Shown piece after piece: positions 36,417 through 50,000 of a DNA stretch of 64,000 bases. Origin of the DNA: Apostichopus japonicus. Lineage: Eukaryota > Echinodermata > Holothuroidea > Aspidochirotida > Stichopodidae. The stretch spans positions 27,877,898-27,941,897 of the forward strand of contig NC_092577.1 in assembly GCF_037975245.1 (NCBI RefSeq), written 5' to 3'. The notes beneath the pieces were generated by a model. That model was given only the letters and a program-made list of their open reading frames with translations, was not told the origin of the DNA and did not search any database. The position numbers and the translations under genes were made by a program. Position 1 is the stretch's first letter; each line of letters begins with the position of its first letter.

Positions 36417-39283
36417 TGCGTACGCTACTGGCGAAAAGTGGAGGACATGTTAATACAAAATAAACAGAATAACTTGTCCACAAAGCGAACTTGTTTTCCT
36501 GGTATCCGGTCTGTGCCGAGGTATACATGTAATTAGTTCGACAAGTAGGCATAGGTTTTGCATCTGTATGATTTGTAGTTTTAATTTAGAAAATCTTTCA
36601 GAAAACGAAAATACGTATTGCATGAATTTACTGACAGATACCTCTGAGGAGAACTTCACTGATCAGAATAATTGTCAGTGTGTTCAATCTCAAAGAGTGT
36701 ATTTTTTACTTCGTTGTCAGTCAATACGTTTTGCTGCGATTTTGGTTATAAAGTTTCTTGCCTAAATATTTACGTATATCTCAACATAACGTATAACAAG
36801 CCTATCCTTCTCATCAGTGTATGCATGGACGATCACGTAGCGGACATGTTCACCACATATATACATCTCATATATACAACCTAACCATCCCCCACATAAC
36901 ACAAGCAGAGTTCTCAATTAGTAGGTAATCCTTTGGCACAACTGAAGTCGTTCTCTTTCTAACTATGCGTAGCACCGTTCTCAATATCATACCCATAGTT
37001 TTTGCGAGAAACCCCTCTAAGAAAGACATCAGCTGACCTTTGACCCCGTCTAAATAAATCAAACATGAAAGTCGAAGGGTATCGTATATAAACACATTCT
37101 TGACGTACAAACACCTTGTGGGGTCATATGACATTTCAACCACGTCACTAGCAATATGTGTTAAATTCTTACAGTTTGGGCTCGATAAATTATCACTTAC
37201 AAATTGTATACCACAAGTAACACATTTAGTATTGTTTACAATGGTAATGTTTCTTTACATATGAACACCAACATGGCTGTACAAATAAAGTACAATAGTG
37301 ATCCCCCTATCAGTACAAAGACCCATCGTAACGCCTACTTGATACACAAGCAAAATCAGGCAGTGCCAATTGAACTTCATACAGAAAGACATTTAAAGTA
37401 ATAAATTTGAATATAATTGAAATAATCACGAATGTTTATCGATGTTTGTACTACTGTATGAATTGGAAAAGATATACGTAACTGATGACCTAAGTGTCAT
37501 CTGTTACTTTATGGCACGCCGTATGTAGTAGCCTAAATATGATCATTGTTGACATAATTTGAACATTGAGTGCATAGGATATACTGGATATGTTGTGCTC
37601 GCCTCTGTTAAATAGTACGTGTTGAATGGACATGCATGACGTCACTGCACCTGACAACGTGTTTAGTTCGATGAAAGAAAATCACAATATATAGATCTAA
37701 CAATGTAGATCTGTTCGGGAACTTCTTGGAGTAGGAGGGCTTCGACCCCACCCCCCCCCCCCCCTAAAAAAATCCAAGGCCTCCCCCAACCGACAGACAA
37801 AAGAACAACAGCAATTCCTAGCGTGCATCATGTATCACTTACATGTTTCAGTACAACCTGAAGTGTTCATAATTCTTCAACATTGTTTAAGAACTATAAG
37901 CAAAATATTGCAATTGCAACATTTCGCATCCAAGCACCGTCCATCGTACACAAATTTCACGCAAGACCCCTCCACGACGGGCGTAACATCTTAGCCCTTC
38001 CTCCATAAAAATAAATAAAATGGTGATTGCACCCATGTCTGTTAGACTGGCGAAAGCTCGTCAGAAGAGATAGTTGAAGTGTTGAAGAGATAGAATGAAG
38101 AGAGATAGTTGATTGTAGAGGAAAGGAAGACCCCCCCCCCCACCCACAGTCTCGTAACTTGTAATCCCCTTCCTGGTGAATGCACCATAATGCACGTTAG
38201 TCAGTGAATCCATAGTATAGTTCATACATGAATTGCTGCCACTATTAGGTTACAACCTTTCCGCATTTATCTTCTCAATAGACTGCGTATAAACTGACAG
38301 AATATGAACAGTCGTCTGATATGCCGCGTGGGTAGCAATGGCTTTGGCTTCATACAATTGATTAAGCGATAATCCAATGAATTTATTTTTACTCGTATCT
38401 ATTACTCATAGAACGTCGCAAATAAATGTCTGAGTTTGTTTACTCGTAGCCTCGTTTACATATCTCCTCACAACCTCAGCACGAATTTGCAACAAACACT
38501 TTGTCTTGCCGGCAGTAAAACAATATAACTACACACTATTTTGCTAGTCCGTTTGCTCTTGGAAAGACGAACGCACGAACTTAATCTTCCTGACGTTTCA
38601 AACATCAACAAGTCATTACTTGTTCAATCAAACATCGGTACTAGTCTTCGACCAATAACACTTGAAAGAAATCTATCCTGCATCATGCCAGAGGCGTCGA
38701 CAGCCAAGTTGTACCCGTCGAAAATCGCGTCACAGGGCCCTCTTATATACTCAGTTACCTTAATTAGTGACTTTCGTATGAAAATGAGACTACATTATTG
38801 TTTAACCCTTATATTCAATGACTTTCCCCATTTTCCAGAGTCCTTCTTGACCCGGGCCATCGGATCTGACCTCCCTCCTTCCCCTCACCCCTCTCGCCAA
38901 GACTGTTCATTTTGGATGTACATATATATCTTAGCATATAATACTTGTCGTATCGAAATTACTTTGGTGTGTCATTAAGTTAAGTAAGAACATGAATCTT
39001 TCTGAGTGAATATAAATCCATTTCATAGTGACACAACACTGTCTATTTGAGGACAGTGAATTTAAAGTGCATTATCAATTAACCATGACTATTGTACAGT
39101 CACTCTCGAAAGGTTTCATCAGGAATACAACCAGCTACTATCAACCGTATCACGGCTTTACATGTATAGGCTATACATGTGAAAATTACGGATAGTTGTC
39201 GGAAGGTTTGCGTCTTGATCATGCGCAGTTAGATTAATGGCAGGACTCATTCATGTATAATGATTATTTCTTACTTTTCGCAG

Positions 39284-39368
39284 GTCTGATTGATTTTCGC
39301 TTTTTACCACCAACAGCGACAGCTGCAAGGCAAACACCAACCCAGGCTCTACTGCAGACACCGTATGG
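39284..39368 (+). CDS. RBM24/RBM38: RBM24/RBM38 (SEB4)-like protein, post-RRM linker exon
   Basis: The exon is 85 nt, bounded by ATTTCTTACTTTTCGCAG and the donor TATGG|GTGAGT. Joined to the exon ending at 15994 it completes GGT (Gly) and reads LIDFRFLPPTATAARQTPT then QALLQTPYG, leaving two bases (GG) of the next Gly codon. Vertebrate RBM24/38 have an exon at the same place that ends in a similar way (...LIQRPFG or ...LIQRTYG) before the YxYP-rich C-terminus. The first part (LIDFRFLPPTATAARQT) is longer than and unlike the vertebrate linker. The open phase, consensus splice sites and conserved C-terminal end support a real exon. The continuation exon was not found downstream within the window. 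Confidence 0.85.
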
Positions 39369-39889
39369 GTGAGTCTTTTACTATTATTATTATCCTTATA
39401 ATACACGACAGATTTTTTTTTTTGTTCTGTATATTCTTTCGGGATATCCTCGGTGTACACTGGTCCCATTTTTGCCACTTTTATCATTGCATTCTCTTTG
39501 GGTGACCAAAGTTTCCTTCACGATAATAATGATCATACGAAGACTGCAGTTTGTTACAATGTCGATTGTGAACAAGATGCTATTCCGGTTATCGCGGTCG
39601 ACGTTCCTTCCTTATACCCCACCTCAGGCCAAACCAGCCCACCTCCACCCACCCCAGTGTTACTACCTGATTAGCTAAATCTACACTTCTCTAAAGCCTT
39701 CTTCAACTATGCTTTAGGATCGCTAGCCTCAGCATTGCAGCTGTTTACGTATGTCGTCTGGGGCAAGGGCAGATCTATAATTGAAGAATTTCTTCTTTGG
39801 AATAAGTACAGCCTTCCTCTTTTAATATTTATCTGTTCTCCTCCATCATAGCAAAGTTATTTTGCCGTGACTTCGCCAATAACACACAA

Positions 39890-39896
39890 ATATATT

Positions 39897-39958
<62 letters not shown>
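39890..39958. repeat. (TA)n microsatellite
   Basis: Long TA array with TTTA and AAATA interruptions at its left end. The - strand frame through it is simple sequence. Confidence 0.95.
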
Positions 39959-42900
39959 CTGGTATTTATCAAGGACAACGTTAGGTGTACAGCATAGTGA
40001 GAAGCAAGTATATTGTAACGAAAAGAAAGAACCAGTTTAGCTCGAAGCTTTACAGATCTGTGCTCTTGGTTACTCATATTCTTTATACCTCCTACTTGCC
40101 ACTTCATCAACCACCCCCCCCCCCCCCCCCGCCAAATACCCATTGTAGCTTTTATTTCCGTAGTTCATCAATTTGTTTTCTCTACAATTGCGTTTGTACT
40201 GCGCGTTGAAGTAGCAAACCGTTGATGGCTATTAGCTAACTTGCTTTGGATCCGTCAAGTAAAGATCAACATACACAGGTGACAATTTCCGCGTATGTGG
40301 TGACTTCACTACGCAAATTCTTTTCACTATAAGATGAATTTCACATTCCCAACACTACTGTAGGCCTACATTGCATGAAGTATGAAATCTCGAATATGCC
40401 TACGAAGTCATCTGATCTGCTAAATTAGCTCATATTGGATTTTTGTCTTTTGTTTTGGTTAGATTTTCTCCAAAAATTGAAAGAATAGTATACCCTGTGG
40501 TTGGTTTAATCGATGCTAACACTGTGCACGCGAGACAGTGTTACCTCCAGCAAGGAAAACTAATTTGTAAGTTTGAACAGTTCGCTATCAGCAGTGGATC
40601 GGTAGCATTGTCTATCTAGTAATTAATGCAGTTCAATGCACCCGCATATTTTACACCTTCCTTGGAACGCAGAAATAGCAAAAACATTTGAAACGTTTAC
40701 ATTTTGCACATGCATGTCATGATGATGGCGCATATTGACATTATGTAATAACAATTACATTAAGACCTACACCGAGGTGCTTTCAGTGTTGAAGAAGTAT
40801 TCTAGAGATTTAGTTATAGAAAATTACATTCACTCTACCTTACAAATTTTTGGAACATTTGTTTTAAATGTATTGGATTAAACGGACAAATACTCTCTAA
40901 TTGGGAGCAATAATACAGTTTGTATAACGACATTGGTCTCTTATTAAGAATGACTGGTATTCGATTTTGTGAAAGTAAGTTGTACATGGCTTCGTCCGAG
41001 TGACACGAAGTTAGTTATTACTCAACACAAAATGGAGCTTTAAGTAGCTCGCTTATGGTCTACAATTTTACCCGACGGATTCTTTGTCAAGTGTACATCC
41101 GTGGTTTGGTTTCAACGTAATGAAACCTACAGGCTTTTAACAGTGCTAAGTTGCTAACATAGGCCTACGGTAGGCTATAGTTATAATGAACTGTAGACTA
41201 TAGGCTCCATAAATACAATCATAGCTGATGATTTTGTCAATTACACATCGGTCAAGCCTCTAATTCCCTTTGGAAACATTCGACTGTTCAACTTGACAAC
41301 ATGTGTTGTATCTAGAGGTCGGGGCTGCCCCGGAGCTTCCAGTTAATGAAGAGATTTTAAAATTGGTAGCAATGTATAATTAGTTTCGCAGATTCAGTTG
41401 GGTATTATGCCGGGTGTTTATAAGCCTGCATGCGTTTACTAAGGTGGTGCAAGAAGAGTTATTGTTGCTTCGGCTCCGTAAGACAGCTCTTGCGGGAGGT
41501 TGTTCTAGATTTCGAAGTTAAAAGAATGGCAGATGTCATGAAGTGATATAAAACTTAATTGAAGAAATATTTCAAAGCTCGACTATCAAAATGCCAGTTT
41601 GAAGTGTTGGATGAGTCTCTTCGCTAACATCGACAATGAACATCACACCGAACGCGAGAATGGACAATAATATATAGTACCGCAATGATCATGTAACGAT
41701 AGTGTTTGTGTGTCTCCCGTTTTAGTGTTGAGCGTTTACAACTAATAAAATTGATTAGAAAGTGAAGTGGAATTTACAGCCTGGCTCGATGACCAACGCA
41801 GCCTCAATTTAGATATATGGGAACGACTTTGAGGCTTCAGATGGACTAGAATGTCATAGATACGAATTGCTAGAAATATATAGCAGGTAAAAGGCTAGCC
41901 CCTTTACATAAAGTGTGCTGACAATGGGGAGTTTATATGAAATTACAAATAAAAAAATGTAGCAATCAACTGAAAGGTGTTCCTGATGGAGAACAGCAAC
42001 TGATTTTACGAATTGTTTGATCAAACGACATGAAAACCATTTGATTCAGTTCTGATATTGTTGATTTGTGTTTTTTACCGTAAAATACTTTTGTTTTTGC
42101 CCTTGCAATTCCATAGAATATCACATAATTTTATGGGAAAACTAGGATAGGAAATTGTTTTTGTCATAATTTAAAATTGAAACAGTAAAGTATATAATTG
42201 AGTTGTACTCTGCGTGAGTTTGGGTACCCTGCGTGAGTCGGGGTACCCCTGGAAGTACAGTGGCGCACTGAGACACAACCTGACACGAGGAAAGCTTGCA
42301 CACCAGCCGAGGTTTGTGGTAATGGAGAGCTTTAAATTCAAGAGAATGGATTACTTCTCCAAAGATCAACTTTCATATCTCCTTACCACAAACAGTTCGT
42401 GATAGTTAACGTCACGATCGACTGTCTTACGTTTCCTGACGACCTCCTCTGCGGTCAAAGGTCATGACCTAATATTGAACGTTCTCGATGGTATTAATGA
42501 TGTTTCAACATGAATAACATGAATTAGGAACAGCATGGAATATTGTGGAAGAAAATCAATACCTCTGTTTGAAGCATGATAAATGATTTACAAACCTTTA
42601 TAAAGATTTGGATCTTCTCCAAATTGATTTCAAATATATAAACAATATCTTAGGCAATATGAAGAGAAATTGCTTCTTTCTAAGCTGAAAGCACCCGCCT
42701 ACACTGAGGCTGCATTTTAGTGGCTATATAGCTTTATCATTCGCAACAGTGCGTCGTTGGATATATCTATTTGGCAATGTGTATGGGTGCCATTTTCCAC
42801 GTTCGCACAGAAGCAGACTTACATAGCAACTAAAGTTAAAGAACAGAAAATGAAAATAATAAATAAATCATTTAAAAGAACGCACATTATTTTCATCTTA

Positions 42901-43863
42901 ATGTCCCAATTCATGCGCTGTTGTTTATTGTATAGATAATTCTATTTTCAACAATGTAATTATCATACATGCTACTCATAATTCCCCTCTTGAGAGAATG
43001 CTCACGAGACAATGTAAGACTTCTGATATCTATAGAATCCAAGACTACATTAGGAACGAACATAGGGAAACGTTATCCTCACGTGAGCTAGTTTTCATCA
43101 TCATCATCATCATAACCCGTACATCAAGATTGGACAACTAGGCGTACATGGTTTGTGAGTCTTTGAACCCTTGGCGTTCCTTGTTCTGCAGTATCTCCCA
43201 CCGTGGTGTTCGTCATTGGGCAATTATAACAGAACAACAACAATAACCAGGCAGATGCTTAACTAACTCGAACAAGAAGGTGGGACGCCTATCATAATCC
43301 TATCACAACTAGGCCAATATATTTTAAATGAAATTTATTCCATACGCGCGACCTATCTGCTGCTATTTAAGAAGGACACAAGTTTGTCACCTGGGTCTTT
43401 TTTCCTTCATGGTTATTTGTGAGCTCTGCCCAATGTAATTCAACCTTCAAGTTCACGTGCAGAGCTTCGTATTATAATGTGTTGTCGTCGCTGTTTTTTT
43501 TTCTTTCTTCACTTAATGACAATGGACTCACACTGTGTCTTGTCTATAGCCTACATGATGTAAAGTATAGAGTGGTGAATTTAGGCTATAGCCTTGTAGT
43601 GGGTTCTGAATAGTGCAAAGTTACCTCAAATCATTTAGACTCCCATTACCATGGCAAGACGATGGCAAACAGTGACGTGCAGGTAAAAAAAAGTCTTCAT
43701 TTTCTAATGATATGAATTGAGGAAACTACCCTCTAAATAAAAATGTATGTTCTATTTGTCCGTTGTAAGATTATGCACTACTGCATAACATATTTCAATC
43801 GTATTCGATGTCAGTAGTGTAGCTATAAGATGTTGTAGGGTAAACATTGTATTTAAGAGTGCA

Positions 43864-44087
43864 GCCCCCCCCCCCCCACTCCTCCACCCACACACCTTCC
43901 TTCACGCCCCCTTGGACAAATAGCAAACAAGACTTAAACATATCGTCGGACCCAGGTTATACCTACCGTACCCCCCCCTCCTCTTCCACCCACCCACACA
44001 CACACACCTTCTTTCACACCCCCTTGGACAAACAACAAACAAGACTAAAACATGTCGCCGACCCAGGTTATACCGAACCCCTTGTCC
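43864..44087 (+). repeat. imperfect 112-bp tandem duplication
   Basis: Two units each contain a poly-C stretch, CTCCTCCACCCACACAC-like sequence, TTCACGCCCCCTTGGACAAA (second TTCACACCCCCTTGGACAAA), a CAAACAAGACT segment and GACCCAGGTTATACC. The shared CTTGGACAAA starts at 43911 and 44023. The 96-codon frame across both is C-rich simple sequence. Confidence 0.85.
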
Positions 44088-47000
44088 GCAAAGATGAAGA
44101 TCTGGTTGCGCACCAGATGCACTTGAAATTATCTTAGAAGTGGCTTTGTTACCTCAAAGGTTTCATATACACGGGGGAAAAAACATTATTTTCCGGGGGA
44201 AAGGGGGGAGGGGTGAAATATGTTCACGGTTCGATTAGCTTTATATTTTACCTGTGGGATACGATACAAACCATAGGGACACATCGGTGTTATGTTGGTG
44301 TTATGGTGCTTGACACCACATAATTTTAATGGCTGTTTATGTATGATGTATAGATGTGGCATGAGTTGACGGTGTGACAGGAATGTCGGGAAGTCTTTGT
44401 TTTGCTTTCGAAACGATGGTGTTAGACGAGCTGCAACACCAAACTTTTGGTGTCAGCTACACCATGCAACCAACATAAAGTTGATTGGGATCCGGATGTC
44501 ACTATGAAAACAACCTAAATATAACACACAGAGGTGTGCTGAAAAGTTTTTTAAGCTTACACCATCGTTTTGCTTAGAATGTGTAGGAAATTGTGCGCAT
44601 GCGTGGAAAACTCTGGAGGGTTCAAAGGTTAAAGATTCCTGTCTGCCATACTCATTGTGTATTTAAGGAGATGTAAAATTAAATTAAGCGGTAAGTTGGT
44701 ACCCCTAATTATTGTGTAGTAAGGACAGCCTGTGAGACGAAACGCATTAAAAAAAACCAACACACCACCCTTCAAGTGTGATCTCTAGAAACCAACCGAT
44801 GTGTTTTTTATCACTTCCACCATCAGGAAATCGAGGTGAAAAGTCACGAGAGAACAATATGTAGCAAGCTGTCGTTCTCTCCCCACTCCGAGGGCACAGC
44901 CCTCGCAGATGGAAGCCTATAAAGGGCCCCGCTAAAAGGTGCGATGCTTGTCCAATCCTTTTAGACTGATGTGGTAGTTCTTTTTTTCAAGTGTGGTTTT
45001 GTGGCTTCGGCTTTTTCAGTGAGTGCATTTCAAACCAAATACATGTTTTAATCAGTCATTCTAGTTTGATCGGTGTGGATTGTGAACTTTTGGATTCTTT
45101 GACCTTTGACCCTCCTCCCCGTGCTTTCTTCGTGGCTTTTTATTGTTGTGTTAATGTACCAGACTGCGGTGCAGTGTTCGTTACAATTTCTGTTGTTATT
45201 TTTTTTTTCTCTATTTTTTTTCCATTTTTTTTTTCATTTGCGGTGACCTTTTTGTACAATGAAAAGAAATTATAATGAAAGATATATTATGAAAATTAAA
45301 AGCTGTTTTCAAAGGGATGGTTTTTCTTGTTGTATTATGTCAATGAAATAACAAAGAATAATCTATTTCTGTTGCCATTTTGCTTTCGCAGTACATCGGC
45401 TCTGTTGGGCCTGTGACGCTGTTACAACAAAACTATAGGAAAGAATGCATGAATATGTATATATTCTTATATAGATATTGAAAGATTTGACATGGCAATA
45501 GAAATATTACAATAATGAAGGATTTATGCTGTTTTGTATGTTACTGTATAAATGAAGAATGCAGAATCGAAATACGAGATGGTGATATGATTATTAACTC
45601 TTACTAGGCGTTGATATTCCAATCGTTTAATCATAAATTAAATTACCAAGTACATTCATTAACTTCCTATATACATTTCGTATCAAGTTTCAAGATAATT
45701 ATCATTTCAGTACTTCAGTATTCACATAGTAACACAATAAATAAATATATTACTAGAACTGTATACCCCCATCCCCACCCCAACTTGTAAAGACTAAACA
45801 TAGAAACTGCACGGATTACGCCATTTGTTCTCAATTTTTACTAGCGCCCTCTCCACCCCACCCCACCCCTCATCTCATTTTTGTTTTACCCCTGGTGATT
45901 TGTCGTTGACTTATATGTGTACATATTGGCTAATGGAAACGGAGGCCTTACCTATGATACAACCTATAATATTACCCAGACTAAGAAACATTTCCCACCA
46001 TAAACACTATACGGACATGCATTAGTCATTTGACTGTTAGTACGTATTGATTATTACATACAATCGGCATCATAACCCTGAAGACTTTTTGTCTTCCAAT
46101 TGTGAATAAGACAATATGGTATCCAGTGGTTCATGTTAAGACAATGATGGAAAGTCAACCCTAGACTATAGGATAGATGTAAACTCAGCAGTAGTACGAG
46201 GTCATCGTTATGCTTGACTTATCTTCCAACATGGGGTCAATTAAGGGTCACGGATATTCCACAAACAGTGTCACCCCCTCCACCCTCTTTGCGTGAAATA
46301 TAAACTACACTTATACTACCACTTTCTGTTCTAGCTTCTGGTTTGACATCTATAGCCCTACTATATTCTCCATACCCACCCCTTTTGAAGACAAAACGAA
46401 AAAAACAGTGACATGGCGCACATGATAAAATCATGTTTTCCGGGAAATATATCTTGTTAGGCCAAACCATGGAGGTCTGTTTTTACCTCCATGGACAAAC
46501 GTACGACATATTGTTCTGTAAACAATATGAAGTCGTGATGGCATGCCTATTGAAGGGATATCTCAAAATTGTGACGAATTTGTAGATGAAATTTCATCAG
46601 TTGTGATAATACTATAGTGATGGGGACTGTCATAAAAAAATACTTCTCCCGGGTACACCCCTTCGCTATGTTTGGCAGGTCCCCGGAAAGCCGTTCATTA
46701 CGTATTCAACCTAACACCCAAGCATACTATGGGGTATCATGTTACAATGTTTATTGGTCTACGAAAAAATAGACAAAACGAGCCAGATATCTTGATTTAA
46801 GTTCTTCTCCAGATTTTGTTTTCTTCACAAAGACAAATCGTCATGAACAGAGTTACAAACAACTCTCTCGCATCAACGATGACCGCGAATGCTCGATATC
46901 CCGCGTCTTTATCTTTTTTTTCCCTCCAAATTAATCAAAAATAATTCTGATGAGCTGAGTTAACCCTCGGTATTATATTTGCCTTAACCTGTGCTATACA

Positions 47001-50000
47001 ACATGTCACACTACATATAATCCACACACGTATTGGAACACGTTCTATACACTATATCGATGAGAGGTTTACTACAAGAAAAAAAAAAACGTTTATTGAT
47101 TACCATTCTCTATTGTTCTCAAACAACAATTGTTCCTATGTATTGTTATATAAATCCATTGTTCTATAGCTTCTATCGAACTGGTATGGAAAAGTTTCAT
47201 CCTCTTATCCTAAGCAGTTTTAACTGGAGTTATAGAGTGATGAATAATTAATCAGATTAAAGAATACAAGTCTAGTCGAAGACTATTGATTTGTCACGCT
47301 CAGTAGAGCTACTTAAAACCCTCTCATAGGCCCAGCCTCAACCAACTTGAAGATAATGAACAACAGAGAGGTAAACGCTTCACTGCCAACCTTCAACAAT
47401 ATTTCAATACATTCCCTTTTTAGGATACTTGCGTAATGTGTTTTTACTGTGTCAAGTTATGGGAGAATTTAAGATTGAAGGGGGGGTGGGGGGTTGAATC
47501 GGCTTCTCTGCCTGAGGGAGGAATTACTCTCTCTCTTATAGATACCACATACCTATAGTTATATTATCGAACGATTCACGAATGGACGTAATATCCTCAC
47601 AGGGTAAATACTTTCATGTTCCCAACTTAGCTGAACTCACAACAAGACCACACCCGTATCTGCACAGGCACAAATACACACACACAGACAGAATAGTTTC
47701 AAATCCTGTTTCTCGCACCCTCGAGTGATTTCGTCTCAAAACTACAATGGTCTAATTTTGTCTCGCTTCAATTAAAAAGAAGAAGAAAAAAGGAAGCGGT
47801 CATTTGCCTTTGCTTGCACGTTTTCAAGTTGACTAGTAAATAATTACCCCTTTTTTCAGTTCTGAAACTTTCGTCGCCCAGACAATGTTTAATAAGTACG
47901 TAAACGTCATGCTAGAAGTGATTCACAAGTACATGTAATAAAAAAAATGAAGGCATTTTTTTTACCTTCTGGAATGATGCATGACAGAACACTGCTAACG
48001 AATTTATTGTGATTGAAGTTTAGTATCCATGTACTGGCAGAGAAGGGGGGGGGGGGGATACACAGGCAACATGTCCCTCTCCCACAGTCATATACCGGTA
48101 TATGCACTGTTATGCAACTGTACTATGTGTCTTGTTTGGGAATAAATTGGTTTCTTAAGTCGCTCTACGAAACATGATCCTTCATATATATATGAGAGCT
48201 ATGTCCCCGATTTATGATACTTCTGTAATTTCTGGACATGCAGCTGGTTCCAAGATCAGCAGGATGGAGAAATTTATGACTGTGAACTCTTGAGTCTGCC
48301 AAAAGCTCGGTTGTGTCGTCGCTTATGTGCATAGTTTGTCGATAACGCTAGTAGGACAGAAAGGTTTCGCAATATTTGTTGCGTGGTATTTCGTAATAGG
48401 ATTTTGTCATTACAACAATATAAATTGTGGCCTTTGATTAACAATATTTTTGGAATGATATGTCCATTTGGATAAACAAGTGTATTTAATTGAAAAGTAA
48501 TTGGTCTGGATAATTTTCTTTGACTCCTCGAGGGTATATATGGTTACTTTGTTTCTTCTTTTAAATGGGTTACGGCAAGGACAGGGTTCAACTTATCATC
48601 GACGTATCGCCGAGGTGTGGTAGAACAAAGAAGGGGAACAGATGTGATGAAATAACGCCCCCTCCCTCTTGGAGGGGGGGGGGGGTACCATTTTGGATTT
48701 ATGAAGTTTTCACTGACATATTGATCGTTAGTACTGTAAACAATAAAGCTTCCTTTCCTTCCAAAAAGTCAATGGGCAATGAAGAAGAAAATGATAATTA
48801 TAATAATGTAGTTACAGGTAGAAAAAAAAACACAATGTAATAAATGGATATTTATTCATTCCTATTTTTTTTTTCTGCGAATAAGCTTTGTAGAGTTCTA
48901 GTGGGATGGCAGTTTTCGTAATGCAGGCATATGACAGATAGCTCCAGATGCATTCATTAAAATGTCATATTTTTTTTAAATTTGTTTCTCCGCATGAGAC
49001 AACATGCTACATGCAGTTGCAGAACATTTTCAGCAGTTTTGATACATTGACATTGAACTTCAGCCTTAACGAGAATATCTATTTAACGTACATGCAAGTT
49101 CCATCACAGCCTTGTTATATCTCATTTTTCGGTTCTGAATTGATCAGTTGGTGTAACTAAACACGCACATCAGTTGAGATACCTGTCGTCGATATTTTAA
49201 CCATGTTATACCGTATATAAGAAGATTCGTTCGCGTTAAAATATAGCGCACCTGAATAGAAAATAAGAGAGGCTGTTTGTATGTTAGGCTACCCTGGAAA
49301 CAATACCTATCCCTTAATAGAAAATATATATGTGAGACTATACGTTGAAAAGTATATACCTAGGCTTATACATTCTACCGATATCGGATTCCCCCTTTTC
49401 ATTATCTCACGCGGTAATGTCCGACTAGAGAAAAGACAGACAAGAATCTCATTTGGAAGATATTAAAAAAGATCAAATGTTGAAACGGCCTCGTAGAGCC
49501 TACGGGAACCAAGGAGTAACAAATTATAAGTCTGGAAGCCCTCCTGGGTTTGGAAAGAAGAAAATCGAATTCCGATAGTTGAAAGTACGAAGAACCTTTG
49601 AGAGTATTTCCTTGAATATTATTTATGGTCTTTCATATAGATGTGGACACTTTTAATTGGGGCTCAGTACTGGAAAACAGAAGTGTAGGCTATATAAGAT
49701 CGCCTCGTACAATATAGTTGAATGGAAATGTAAAAATGTTCGGCTAATTCACCATAACTTTAGGCGACGTTACGGTATGTTTAGGTGTTACTATATTTGA
49801 TACGTTCAGTCCATGGAACGCCGTTTGTTTCGCTTATACAGACGAAAATAAAGCCCAGTACATCAAATGTGTGAAGATGAAGACAATTGTATTACAAATT
49901 TTCGGAGATTTTTAAACAAAACAACGTTCAGTCCCATCAACAATACGTGTAACAGAGAAATGTTTGTACTGGATTTAACGATAAATAACTCCCTCATTAC

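Larger units (their letters stand above)
15995..39283 (+). other. ~23.3-kb intron of the RBM24/38-like gene
   Basis: The intron is bounded by GTAAGT at 15995 and TTACTTTTCGCAG at 39271-39283 and interrupts a Gly codon after its first base. It holds nearly all the mobile elements of the window, listed separately. The unlisted stretches 15995-17350, 17780-20070, 25640-26260, 27640-29320, 31300-33000, 33500-35980 and 36040-39283 show AT-rich sequence with poly-C/poly-G runs and short open frames without recognisable domains. No second gene with support lies inside apart from the decayed one at 29892-31279. Confidence 0.85.

Noticed and set aside
36868-37143. 91-codon - strand frame as a possible reverse transcriptase remnant
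   Set aside because: No reverse transcriptase motif can be recognised and no neighbouring coding fragments were found.
38541-38978. 145-codon open frame just upstream of the second RBM24/38-like exon
   Set aside because: It begins at TTG, has no recognised motif and no splice linkage to the exon at 39284, which is in a proven phase with 15994.
45380-45440. Possible terminal RBM24/38 exon after TTTTGCTTTCGCAG
   Set aside because: In the required phase it gives only about eight residues (GTSALLGL) before a stop, unlike the long Tyr/Ala-rich C-terminus expected. It is probably a cryptic acceptor.
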